This document shows positions 1 through 11,446 of a DNA stretch of 64,000 nt, in pieces. The stretch comes from Leucaena leucocephala (lineage: Eukaryota; Streptophyta; Magnoliopsida; Fabales; Fabaceae): positions 12,540,501 through 12,604,500 of the forward strand of contig CM073557.1 of assembly GCA_037074615.1 (NCBI GenBank), read 5' to 3'. The position numbers and the translations under genes were made by a program. Positions within the stretch are counted from its first letter, which is position 1, and each line of letters begins with the position of its first letter. Below the pieces are notes generated by a model. The model worked only from the letters and a program-made list of their open reading frames with translations. It ran no database searches and was not told where the DNA came from.

Positions 1-1780
1 GGTTCCAAAGTTGAAGCAAGCTAGAGATTAAAGGTAAGCAATCTATCCTAGCTTATTTTCCTTTGATTTGGGAGCTTGAAATTAGGATTTTCATGGGAGA
101 AAAGTTGAGTTTTCTCTATGGGGTTGTGTTTCCCAACAACCTTAGATGAAAGGGGAAAGAAGAAATTAAAGTTAGAAACATATGGTTGAAGCTTAAACAA
201 GCTAATTAAGAGATTGGTTGTTGAATTAAGTTGATATTCTTGACTTTGCCTTAATGGAACCTGTTCGGTATACACTGTTCATGATGGAAGGAAATGGAAT
301 TTCAATGATTTAATGCTTCCATTGAATTTAGATGATGATTTTGTGTAGGATTAGAAAGGTTTTGAACATTAAAAGCATTGAAATTCCAAGATTGTAGTTT
401 TTGAAATCCTTCTACATTACTGTTCACTCACATGAACACTGATTAGTATTTCATGATTTTGATGCTTCCAATTGTTTTAAAATGAAAAGTTGTGTGGGAT
501 AAAGTAGAGAAACAAGTATGGGAAGCATTGGAATCAAAATGAAAATTTTTGAAAGAATTAAGTGCAGTTTCAGTTCTGTACAGCATGTGATGAAGGAGCT
601 AGAATTTCATGATTCTAAGCTCATAAATGGATTTAAAAGATGAAATTGTGTAGGGTAAAGTCAAGGCATCAATTGATTCAAAGACCAAGTCCATTGGTTA
701 AGATTAAGGAAAGTTAATGAGATTAATGTTCAAGAAGAAGTTATGTTACTTAAAGTGAGTTTAATGCTCAAGGAAGTTAGATTGTAATGGATGAATGATT
801 ATGTGATGTTAGGAATTAATTGGTATGCTCCAAGAGAGGCAGCCACATGTTCAAGGAAAGTGAGAAGAAAGAAGCAAGTTAAGGTGAAAGAAGGTCAAGT
901 GTTCAAGGTAGTAAACTTATCCTAAACTTGTATGCATTGAATGTTATGCTTGATTGTGCTATGGCTTGATTGAATTGTCTTGCCTATGTGATTATGTATG
1001 AAGCTCTGTTTATATATTTACTTTGGCCAATTGTATTTCATATGTAACATGGAAGCATGCACATGACATAATAGTAACACTTTCACAAGCAAGCACAAGT
1101 AGTTATATTAATGCATGCATTATTTAGTACCATTTGCTACTGAGATTTCCCCCTAACTCTCATCCCTTTCAATGTAATCCCAACCCCACAGGTTTACGAA
1201 TGATGAAAGAGGATGATGAAGCATGAAGAAAAGCTAGGGATTGGATAGTATATATATGTTATGTGAATGTGTAATGTTGCTGTATGATCAATGTAAGCAG
1301 TGATGGTCATGATGTAATGAAAATTAGTAAATGATGGAATAAATGTATGAAAGTTTACAGACATTTAGGTGATATGCCAAGCTTCATTTTGACACCAATA
1401 ATTCTTTATTTGGATGTCTGTACAAAGAGAACTGATTTTCCAAAGTAAGGGACCAGAACTATTTCCAGGATTTTTGACCAAATGAACAGTAAACTTTGGC
1501 GGATAAACTGTATTAATTGACTAATCATTTGGTCTAGAAATTATTTTTCCATTAAATTTCAAGATGTTATATTCATGTAGCTTTTTGAACCACTTCATTT
1601 TGAGTTTTCTAGAATTAGTTATGATTTTTTGAGATTCATTGCAAAATCTGGACTACCATATGAACAGTAACCCGTGAAGGAGAAAAATTCAAGATTTAGG
1701 TAATGGACTTCCAAGGTCTTGTAAGTGATTCTAATTGCTACTGAATGATCCCTAAGGCGTATAAAAGTAAGGATGTTATA
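1..1780 (+). mobile_element. Family A LTR, 3' part (cut by window start)
   Basis: This is the downstream half of a family A LTR. It begins just before the conserved donor-like GGTAAGC (near 31-40) and ends at GGATGTTATA, where the usual terminal CA has become TA. It is closely similar along its length to 31240-33015. The sequence at 1781 is a family C LTR in the opposite orientation, so this copy was inserted into that LTR. The left target-site duplication lies outside the window; ACAAT at 1781-1785 is the candidate right copy. Confidence 0.8.
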
Positions 1781-3890
1781 ACAATCCATACCAATTCAGT
1801 TCTGGACCTACCTTAATAATTTACTTCCGTTTTCCTAAACCAATAAACTCCTAACTTTTTGTATTTGTGGTTAATTGTCTTGTCCCTTGAATTAAATGGT
1901 GCCTTGACTATATCAAACACAATTTTGCTCAAGGAATCCAAATATGGATTCAGAATTTCTAAATTCTAATGTTTCCTTCAGGTCTGGACAGAAACAGAAA
2001 TAGCACATGCAATTTTCCAAAAATTCCTTTTTTTCAATTCCAATGCTTCCAAGACTTTGATCTTACTTAATCCTATACAATTTTGCATTTTAAACCCATT
2101 GGAAACATCAAAATCATGAAATTTCAATCACTGTTCATACACATGAATAGTAAGAGAGAAGGTTTAAAACTTACAACTTTTAATTCTAATGCTTCCAAGG
2201 TTCCAAATCTATCCAATCCTACACAAAATCATCATATAAATTTAATGGAAGCATTAGATCATTGAAATTCATTCTTCTTGGTCCAGAACAGACCTAGGCT
2301 GAATGCCTCCATCAATGACAAAGTCAAGAGCACAATTTAATTCAATAACTAATCATCAAAACTAACTTATCTAACCTAGTTCTGCCTTTATTTTCTTCTT
2401 CCTCCTTTAACTTAAAATTTGGACAGAAAGCATGCTCTAGGTTTAATGGAATTTCCAACAACTAAAACCTAGGTTTTACCCTTCCAAAACACATCTAAAT
2501 AAACTAGGAATGATCACATACCTTATGCCTTGACTACCTTGATCTCTATGTGCCTTGAATTGCCTTTATCTTGGTTGAGTTTTCAAATGACAATAGTTTC
2601 TCCAAGGTAACCTAGGGTGCACGGTTTTGTGAAGAATGGGAGGGGTATTTTTAGTCAAAATTTTGGCACCTTGGGTCCATAATGTCCTCACTTTTCCTAA
2701 TTATTACGATGGCTTAATCTTGAATTTGATTGGTTAGTTTTTGGATTAATTAACCTTAATCATCATTAGGTTAATTCTTATATTATTTTATTATATTTTA
2801 ACACATGCTATAATCTTCCTTTCCTCTTCTTGGTGCCATGTGTAAAGCTTATGGGTTCCACAAGGACACCTCACACGCTTCATAGACTCTCTTAAATTCA
2901 TTATCTTTAAAAAATACATAAAATATTCTAAAAATTCATTTGACAACATAACAATTCCTTGGTCTTATTAGACTTGTATAGCACGTCATATTGGGCCTCT
3001 TTTAAGTCCAATAGCTACTTGGCACAAATCCCAAGGCACTTTCCTTATATCGATATTCTTAAATCACCTTGATTTTTAGGATAAATGCTAGACACCTCTT
3101 TTAATGGTTCTAACATTTTTATAAATTCATTATAATATAAAATGAATTTCCTACAAAGTTTTAGAATTTTTTGAGATCCATAATTCCTGACAAAAATTCC
3201 CTACATTTCCTTTAACCCTTTATCGGTGTCCGATTCACCGAAATTTTATAATTAATTCTACAGGACTCCTTTTTTACTTCTATCAGTTTTATAAATTCTT
3301 ATATTAATTATAAGAATTTACTACCAAATTTTATCTGATTATGAGGTCTGAAAGATACTACAATAATCTCCCGACTTCATAAATTTATATTAATTTTTCG
3401 GAACCTCAAATCAAACTTCTGTGTTGCGTTAAACTAATCATAATAACTTTCTCTATTTTATGGTAAAATTTAGGAATAAAATACTTCCTTGTATTTTTTG
3501 GCCTCTCTTGGCTCAAATTTCTAAAATTACCATTTTGCCCATAAACTTTTAGAAATTGCACTTTAGGCCCTTAACTTTTTATAATTACACTTAATGGCCC
3601 AAAGCTTATGTCTACTTTAATTTTGCACCTTGGAACTTTTAAAGTTTTCACTCTAATCCCTTTCTTTTCTGAAATGACCATTTCAAACTTTCACTAATTA
3701 CAATTTAGTCCCTAAACTTTATCTAAATTGCAATCTAGCCCTTTTTTCTTTACAAGTTTATACCTTCTCTCTTTCTTTGGCTTAACACTTATCTTACTCA
3801 TTACCTTTTCTTTTTATGACCATCCCAATCTCTTCATTATCTCTTTCCTATACCAGTCTTATACAGATAGGGAAAATTTAGGATTTTACA
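1781..3890 (-). mobile_element. Family C LTR, U3 and middle part
   Basis: Read on the minus strand it begins TGTAAAATCC at 3890, followed by the CTATCTGTATAAGACTGGTA start typical of family C. It parallels the family C copy at 24852-27432. Its 3' end lies left of the window, beyond the inserted family A LTR. At 3891 it abuts a Ty3 gag fragment with no polypurine tract between them, so this is more likely an insertion into gag than the natural 3' LTR of that element. Confidence 0.7.
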
Positions 3891-4404
3891 GAATATGCCT
3901 TGCTTGCAATACTAGCTCTGTATTCTTCCACCATCTATCAGCATCTCTCTCTAGCTGGTATATTACCATATGTGCTTTACTCTCAGACAGACAACCCAGT
4001 ACCTTAAAGATCTTCTCTAGTCTGCTGATCCAATCCTCCATTTTCTGGACATCAAACGTTCCCTCGAATATTAGAGGACTATGCTTACAGAACTTAGCCA
4101 TCCACTATTGAATACCAACAGGATCTACTGTCTATCTAGTCTATCTCGCTGGCGCTGTTGTCTATTGAACAACCTCTGGTTTTGTATTAGCTGTACCAGT
4201 AAATTCTGGTTGCCGTAGGTTCTTTACCGCTTCTGCTACTGTCGCTGCTATGGCAGCATCCCTTTCCTGTTTGCTCCTTCCTTGAACGGCCCTTACTTCC
4301 ATAATCATCTTCTGTTATTGTTCCAGTCATTCTATAATCAACTGGTTAATATCTCTGACATTTTGATGTTCACCCGAAGAACTAGTTCTTCTTGTTCTTA
4401 CCAT
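3891..4404 (-). pseudogene. gag: Ty3/gypsy gag, N-terminal fragment, decayed
   Basis: Reading down from an ATG at 4402-4404, the frame starts MVRTRRTSS. It then passes through an Ala-rich stretch and enters a recognisable retrotransposon gag domain with WISRLEKIFKVLGCLSESK and RDADRWWK. These are the W, LG and WW positions typical of plant Ty3 capsid domains. The first ~100 codons carry at least six in-frame stops, mostly TAG. The fragment is cut at 3891 by a family C LTR, so the rest of capsid and nucleocapsid is absent. Upstream lies the decayed ORF at 9904-10827, separated only by the later family B insertion, so both once belonged to one minus-strand element. The gag family call is firm; the lineage within Ty3 is not determined. 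Confidence 0.8.
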
Positions 4405-5111
4405 TTTATTTTACTATGGTAATAGGAAATAGGAAAGGAATACTATAATTAATATAATTCACATTTCATTTATAACACATCATACAACAAGTTTAACAGC
4501 ATTAAATAAACTTTTCATAACATACACATATATATATGTACAATGTCATTACTAGTCATGAGTACATAGATTACAACAACATTCATACATACAGCTTGAA
4601 ACATCCTTCTTTTCTTATGTCTTAGGGACCAAACAGTAGCATCTAGAACCACTTTTAAGGCTATTGAAGTCAAATTACTCAATCTAGAATTTTATTCTTA
4701 GCGAGTACTGTTCATTGTGCAAATTCCAGAGAAGTGACTTAACTTCAAAAAATCATAACTAATTCTAGAAAAATTTAAATGAAGTGGTTTAAATTCCTAT
4801 TTCAGGGAAAAATAACTCATTGACCACGCCTTGACTCAGTCAACATCAGTCAACGTCTGAAGTTTATTGTTCATAATGCGTTTTTCCTTGATTTCAGCAT
4901 TTTGGTCCTAACTTTACATAACATTTATACTATCCAATCCCTAGCTTCTCTCTATGCTTCTTCAATCCTCTTCTAACATACCTGTGGGATTAGGATTATA
5001 TGGAAGGGGATGAGATTTATGGGGAAATCTCAGTAGCAAATAGTACTAAACAATGCATGCATTAATGTAGATACTTGTGCTTTCTTGTGAAAGTGTTAAC
5101 ATTGTGTAATA

Positions 5112-8100
5112 TGTCATATCCTAATTTTTCCCTATCCGTATAGTACTGATAGTGGAAAGAGGGTTTGGAAAGGATTATGACGAAGATTATAAGAAAAGAT
5201 AAAGGTCATATGAGTCTTGAAGAAAGAGAAGGACTAAAACAAAATTAAAAAAATGTTGAAGACAAAAAGTGAAGGTAGAAATAAAAGTTGGGCCCTTAAG
5301 TGTAATTTTTAAAAGTTAAGGGACTTAAGTACAAATAGCTTAAAGTTCAAGGGCCAAAGTACAATTATTCAAAAGTTCAGGGACCTAAATGTAAATATGG
5401 AAAAGTTGAACCAAAACAAGCCAAAAATGCCTGGATTTAGATTAGACTCAAATTTTACCAGTAGATAGATAAAATTATTCCGGTTAGTTTAACGCCATAC
5501 GGAATTTTGATTTGAGGTCCCGATTAATTGATATAAATTCCTAAAGTCAGAAGAATTATTATAGTATTTTTCAGACATTAGAATCACATGAGACATTACT
5601 GAAAATTCATATATTTAATATAAGAATTTATAAAATTGATAAAGTCAGAAAAGGAATCCTGTAGAAGCCTTGCGGGATTTTACGGTGAAATAAAATACCC
5701 GATAAATAGGATCGGGAGAGATGTCCTGTGATTTATGCTATAAGGCCAATACAGGAAATTAGCCCATACCAAGGCCCAAATGGAACCATAATGAGCCTAA
5801 TAAAGTAGTGAAATAGTTATGTGGGCCAGAGTCTAGAGCAGTTCAGGAAATGTGTGAAATTATGAAAATGCCCCTAGATGCCCATACAGTACTAGTGATA
5901 GATGGAAGGCATTTTGGTCATTCTTGACAGGCAAAAAATGTATCATATAGTATAAAGAGGATTATTTAGATCCCAGATACACGTTGAGGTAGTATAAAGA
6001 GGTGTGAAATGACGATTTTACCCTTAAGGTTAATACAGTGCAAGAAAGGACACTAAGGGCATTTCAATCATTTTCCAAGGGATGGATGATAGATAAATAT
6101 TTAGTATATCATTTTCAATGGTATGAGAAGCCTAGATATTGATTTCCAGGATAGAATATATATCCTGGTATATTATAAAAAAATTGGAACAGAAAATAGT
6201 CTGGTTGTTGTGAAACTGCTCCGATCGGTACCGGATTGGACTATAATTTTTTCCATAAGCTTTCTTACACTATGAGCACCCAACATACCCCCATGAGGTG
6301 TCCCTTGAGCTGTCCCACATGATGTCATAATTATTGTTTTAGAAAAAGTTAAATCCAAGATTAAATGTGGGCCTTTAGATCAAATAGTAACCAAATCAAT
6401 GTTGGCCATTCATTTTTCATGGATTTTGGCTATAAATACCCCCTCATTCTGCATCAAAACCGTGGCTTCATGGACCCTTGGGAAAACTCTTGCAAAATGA
6501 AAACTCAAGCCAATATAAAGAAGATTCAAGGTTCCAAAGTTCAAGCAAGCTAGAGATTAAAGGTAAGCAATCTCTCCTAGCTTATTTTCCTTTGATTTGG
6601 GAGCTTGAACTTAGGGTTTTCATGGGGGAAAATTTGAGTTTTCTCTAAGGGGAGGTTCTGCCCAAAAACCATGGATGAAAGGGGAAAGAAGAAATTAAAG
6701 TTAGAAACTTATGATTGAAGCTTAAACAAGCTAATTAAGTGATTGATTGTTGAATCAAGTTGATATTGTTGACTTTGCCATGGTGTTCCCTATTTGGTAT
6801 ACACTGTTAATGAGGGAAGTAAATGGAATTTCAATTATTTAATGCTTCCATTGAGTTTGTATGATGATTTTGTGTAGGATTGGAAAGGTTTTGAACCTTG
6901 GAAACATTAAAATCTCAAAGTTATAGTCTTTGAGATTCCTTATGGTAACTGTTCACTCACATGAACAGTTATTGGAATTTGATGATTTTAATAGTTCCAA
7001 TGGTTTTAAAATGAAAAGTTGTGTGGGGTAAAGTAGAGAAACAAGCATGGGAAGCATTATAATCAAAATGAGAATTTTTGGAAGAATTGAGTGCATATGT
7101 TCTATTCTATTATGCAGGCCATGAAGGAGCTGGAATTTCATGATTCTAAGGACATAAATGGATTCAAAATATGAAATTTTGTAGGATAAAGTCAAGACAT
7201 CAATTGGTTCAAGATCCAAGTGGATTAGGGAAGATTAAAGAAAGTTATGACAATAAAGAGTGTAACAAAGTTAGTCTTGAACATGGTTGGAGTTCATGAG
7301 TCCTAATGAGTTATGTGATGAATATGAATGTGTTTAGGACCATGAAACATCCAAGAAGATGTTGGGAAGTGATTGACATAAAGGCTTCATGGTTGGAAAG
7401 CTAGGGAGCAAGTGCTAAAGATCAAGAGGAAAGCTTAAGTGCAAGGTAGTGAACTTACCTCTTTATGTGCTTGATGTGGTATGCTTATGTGTTGGCATGT
7501 ATATGTTATTTGAATGATGTTTTGACATGATAAATGATGTTGAATGTATAGTAAATAACATGTTTCCATGGCCATGAACTTTATGCAAGAGTATATAGCA
7601 TGATAGCATGTCACTAATCAAACAAAGTTTAATGAAATTACATATCATGCATTAGCATCCATATTGCATATTTAAGTGGTAATGGTTGCTACTGAGATTC
7701 CCTAGAATCTCACCCTCCCATAAACAACCATAATAGGTTATTCAAGATGGAGGAATCATGTTTGGGACATGAGCTAAGGAATGGAAGAGGAAGAGTAGAC
7801 AAGTGATAGCATGTATGTATATTAGCCTTGTATGTAATGTTGTGTAATATGCCATTAGATGTAAAGCAAATGTATGAAAGAATTATGACATAACCCCATG
7901 ATGTATATGAAGGAATGAAAGGAAAAAGAAATGGCTTATGCATGCTAAAACAATTATTGAAAATAAAAGAAAGGAAAATGAAATGGTAAAAACGTAGGTC
8001 TTGGAGCAGTTTTGTTGTAGCTTCAGTTTGACCTATCAAATGAAGGAATTAATTCATAAAATTTTATGATCATGTAGTAAACATCCATAGCTTTAAATTC

Positions 8101-8490
8101 ATAGGTAGAACATTTCAATTGGATGTGTATATCAAGAGAAATGAATTTCCAAAACAAGGGACCAGAATCTGTCTCCAGAGTTTTTGACCAAATGAACAGT
8201 AAACTTCAACGAATAAACTGTATCAATTGGATAATCATTTGGTCTGGAAATTATTTTTCCTTTAAATTTCAAGATGTTATCTTCACTTATATTTTTGAAC
8301 CACTTCATTTTGAGTTTTCTAGAATTAATTATGATTTTGTGAAGTTTATTGCGTAATCTGGAATACCATATGAACAATAACCTGAGAAAGAGTAAAATTC
8401 CAGATTTGGCTAATGTACTTCCAAGGTCTTGTAAGTGGTTCTAAATGCTATTGAATGGTCCCTAAGACGTATGAAAGTAAGGATATTACA
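5112..8490 (+). mobile_element. Family A solo LTR, intact, TSD TAATA
   Basis: A full LTR of 3379 bp runs from TGTCATATCC to GGATATTACA. It is flanked by TAATA at 5107-5111 and 8491-8495. The family B LTR in which it sits continues without loss across the duplication. No PBS or PPT is present, so this is a solo LTR left by LTR-LTR recombination. It contains the TATA box at 6431, a GTAAGC donor at 6563 and the conserved hairpin at 7694-7711. Confidence 0.93.
6431..6438 (+). promoter_or_regulatory. LTR TATA box
   Basis: TATAAATA followed by CCCCCTCATTCTGC, about 1.3 kb into the LTR. The same block occurs at the same place in every full family A LTR here. It would place the U3/R border near 6460 and leave about 2 kb of R-U5. 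Confidence 0.75.
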
Positions 8491-9093
8491 TAATATGCTG
8501 GCTTCCATGTAACATATGAAATACAATTGGTCAAAGTAATCATAGCAACAGAGTTTCATACATAAGCACATGTACAACACAATTCAACAAAGCCATAACA
8601 CATCAAGCATAATATTTAATGCGTATGAGTTTAGGATAAGTTTACTACCTAGCATGTAGCCTTTTCTTCTAGCTCTTAGCCTTGCCTCTAATGTACATTC
8701 TTTTCATAAGTCAGAGCCTATGCATAGCATAATAATATCTTTATTATTATCCAGTATAGCTCTACTTAACTCATGCTTAACTTGGGGTAATATTCTTAAT
8801 CTAACATTCCCCTATCTTTCTTTCTATTTATAGCTAACCTTATCAATAAATATATTTCTCTATTCTAACCATTAAGAGCAATCCTCTAACTTATTAGATC
8901 AGGGGCTAGAATAACTTACTTACCTCATTCCTAAGCTTTGCCAAGTCCCTAAGCTCCTTGGACTGCTCCTAGCTCCACCAGAACTCCTTATTTCTTTCTC
9001 TTCCTTCCTTTCTTTCTCTCTTTCTCTTTTTCTCTCTTCTTTCTCTTCTTTTTCTAGCCCAAGCCGTGAATGAAATGGAGGGAGGGGAGTGTC

Positions 9094-9101
9094 TATTTAT
9101 A
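9094..9101 (-). promoter_or_regulatory. LTR TATA box (family B)
   Basis: TATAAATA on the minus strand, in the same position as in the family B LTR at 19926. The following pyrimidine/purine-rich leader (8990-9060) resembles the family B leader at 19980-20040. Confidence 0.65.
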
Positions 9102-9903
9102 GGTGAGTGGAGGTGGAATGAATGGCTCAGATCGAATCGCGATGAATGGCTCATATCGCTTAGCTTCCTCAAGAAGCTTTGCCTACATCATCACCATAAC
9201 ATCACCCTTCTTAATGACTGACCAACATGACATCATCCATGGGACACCTCACATGCAAGGTGGCATAATGGTGGGGCCCTTAGGACACCTCACCTGCTGA
9301 TTCAGCGTTTCCAGAGAATTCTAGTCTTTTCCTGTAATGAATGATTGAGATTGTGCCATGTGTCCTTTAGCTTTTTCTCCTTTTTCCTAGAATCATGACA
9401 TGTGTCCTTAAATTTTCTTCTTTTCTTGTAATCATGCCATGTGGCACCTTGTGGGTCCCTTTTATGCCACCTCATGATTCCAAATCACTTTCCCCAGTTC
9501 TATCTTTGACCGGGTCACTTTACTTTATTGAAAAAGTACTAAAATAATATTTTAATACCTCTTGGGCCCACATCCCTCTTGGACTACGTTTTTGAACATC
9601 TGGGATGCTATCTTGGCCTTTGATCAAGCTCAAGCATTATGGTGGCTCAATTCTCAAGAAACATCCCTTTCTTTTCTAAAATGACCATTATGGCCCCAGG
9701 GACTTTCACTATTTACAATTTAGTTCCTGAACTTTCACTATTTACAATTTAGTCCTTGAACTTTCACTTTCTTACAGTTTAGTCCCTGAGCATCATATGT
9801 ATACTTCTAGGACTTTTGCTCAACAGGGCTTGGTAGCATACCTTTTTCAGGGTACATTCTAGGCTTCTAGGCCTAAAAATTGGAATATAACATAGCTATT
9901 ACA

Positions 9904-10827
9904 TTATATTTTCTCATAGTGGATCCTAATGAACTCCCCTACTATATAGATCCAATCATAGATATCCTCAAAGGGTTCCTCTTTAAAGTATTTATCTAGA
10001 CCTTCTCTCCATGTCACTGTAAGAGGCAATATATCATGCATGATATTTATCCAAAATATAAGGGTAAGGATATATGGATCATATGCTAGGTAGGCCTCTC
10101 TTACCCTTGCTATAAAATCCTTGTAGATTTGGTATTCTTGATCTACTTCCCTGACCAACATCCTTCCTAAATCATATAGCTGCTTTGCTAACTTCATAGC
10201 TTTCTTAAACCGATCCTCTATCATATTCTTTCCTGGTACCAACTCTATAACATGATTAGGGTCCAGGTATATCTTTACCATTGGTTTCTTGGTTCCACTG
10301 GGACCTGGGATATCTATCTAGTTTGATTTGTGACCAGGTCCAGGTATGTCAACTGTATCACTGGGTCTAGGTTCAGGCACTTGATTTGTATCAAGGACAT
10401 TTATCTCAGTACCCTATCTGGGTACAGGTTCTACAGTTTCCACAACATAAGAGTACCCCTCCTTAACCTGATCTTCCCGAGGATCTTCCATCTCTATATC
10501 ATCTATCTGATCTATATCTCCCTCTCCATTAGGGTTGGCTTCCTTAAGGGGTGCCACATTAATAGGTGGGGCTGGAATAAGTTCCTCATCTGATGACTCA
10601 TCTGTCCCATTTGCCCCAACTAAAGAACTATCTAACTTGGCCAATTCTAATTCACTGCTAGAATCATGGATGTGGATTACTGGAGGCAGTCCATATTCTG
10701 GATCATATACCAAAGCCTCTACTACTTCTGGGTTCAAACCTGACCTATCTGAACAAAATACCTCAGGCATTGGGTCTCCCTAATTTACTGTAGTCTCTGA
10801 TCCAGATCCAGTCCTAGAGTCAGTCAT
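9904..10827 (-). pseudogene. Decayed ORF upstream of gag, function unknown
   Basis: A single frame runs from an ATG at 10825-10827 to a stop at 9904, about 300 codons, interrupted by only three TAG codons (after ~17 codons, at 10414 and at 10318). The N-terminal two thirds is acidic and Pro/Ser/Glu-rich (EALVYDPEYGLPPVIHIHD, TDESSDEELIPAP). The C-terminal third is better conserved-looking and helix-forming (MIEDRFKKAMKLAKQLYDLG, LVREVDQEYQIYKDFIARV). I see no catalytic motif and do not recognise the family. It lies between the PBS (10931) and gag (4404) on the same strand. An extra ORF before gag is known in Ogre/Tat-type Ty3 elements, so this may be a counterpart, but I cannot show homology. 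Confidence 0.6.
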
Positions 10828-10930
10828 CTTTACCCTGTAATAACTAACTTTTTGTCAGTTATGCAGACGTTTCCTTATGTATCAATCTATAAATAATCTA
10901 TTCAGAGCATTTCCTAAGCCAGAATCCTTT

Positions 10931-10942
10931 GCTCTGATACCA
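10931..10942 (-). other. Primer binding site, initiator-Met type
   Basis: Minus-strand TGGTATCAGAGC, the usual plant retroelement site complementary to the 3' end of initiator tRNA-Met. It lies 3 bp inside the LTR end at 10946. Confidence 0.85.
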
Positions 10943-10945
10943 CAA

Positions 10946-11446
10946 TATCACATCCTTAATTTTAACATCAATTATACTCCATTCAAAGTGATTGGAACCA
11001 ATTTCATGATTATTTGCTTTGAAATCATTCATTTTCAAAAGAATTGCTCTTGGGGTACTGTTCACTTTTAATGTTCATTTGGTAATTCCATAACATGTAC
11101 CCTACTTTGAAAAATCATAAGTAATTGTAGAAAAATTGAAATAATGTGGTTCCAATTTCTAATGAAAGCTCTTTCATAGCTCTTTGAGGGAAAAATATGA
11201 AATTGAGGTTTTCTTATCCACCTGAAATCAATTTATTTGTTGAAAATCACTGTTCATTTGGTAAAATCTGGAAGTTCCAGTTTCTTTTCCTTAACTTCAA
11301 AATTCATTTTTCTTTGGTTACTTATCCAAATGAACGTGTTACCTATGGATTTGAAGCTCTAGACGTCCTCTTTAAGCTCATAAAATTTTATAGAAAAAAC
11401 TCGTTCATTTGTTATATGCAATCATTGTGTGAACGTCGCTGCCTCC
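10946..11446 (-). mobile_element. Divergent LTR 3' end belonging to the PBS at 10931
   Basis: Minus-strand LTR end (...GGATGTGATA) next to the PBS. It keeps the AATGAACAGTGA-like and GAATTTT..ATTTTTCA blocks of the family but differs strongly from A, B and C elsewhere. It is cut at 11446 by another LTR. This is presumably the 5' LTR of the relic that carried the upstream ORF and gag, and is the oldest-looking LTR in the window. Confidence 0.65.

Larger units (their letters stand above)
4597..9892 (-). mobile_element. Family B LTR (probable solo), split by a family A solo LTR
   Basis: On the minus strand the LTR starts TGTTATATTCC at 9892 and ends ...GGATGTTTCA at 4597. Without the insertion at 5112-8490 it is about 1.9 kb, the same size as the 5' LTR at 19190-21066. 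It is flanked by CAGCT (4592-4596) and TAGCT (9893-9897). One transition separates these, consistent with an old 5-bp target-site duplication. Neither a PPT nor a PBS adjoins it, so it is read as a solo LTR. It carries the ~0.8 kb U3 deletion found in other short family B LTRs. Confidence 0.75.

Noticed and set aside
3840..3890. 3890 as the natural 3' LTR start of the gag-bearing element
   Set aside because: No polypurine tract precedes it; the preceding bases are gag codons, so an insertion is the simpler reading.
3728..4111. 127-codon plus-strand frame, Leu/Ser/Phe-rich
   Set aside because: It runs antisense to the gag fragment and across the end of a family C LTR; no motif, so a shadow frame.
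7710..8039. 109-codon minus-strand frame in the solo LTR, with hydrophobic segments
   Set aside because: Not open in most other family A copies of the same LTR and antisense to LTR transcription; chance frame.
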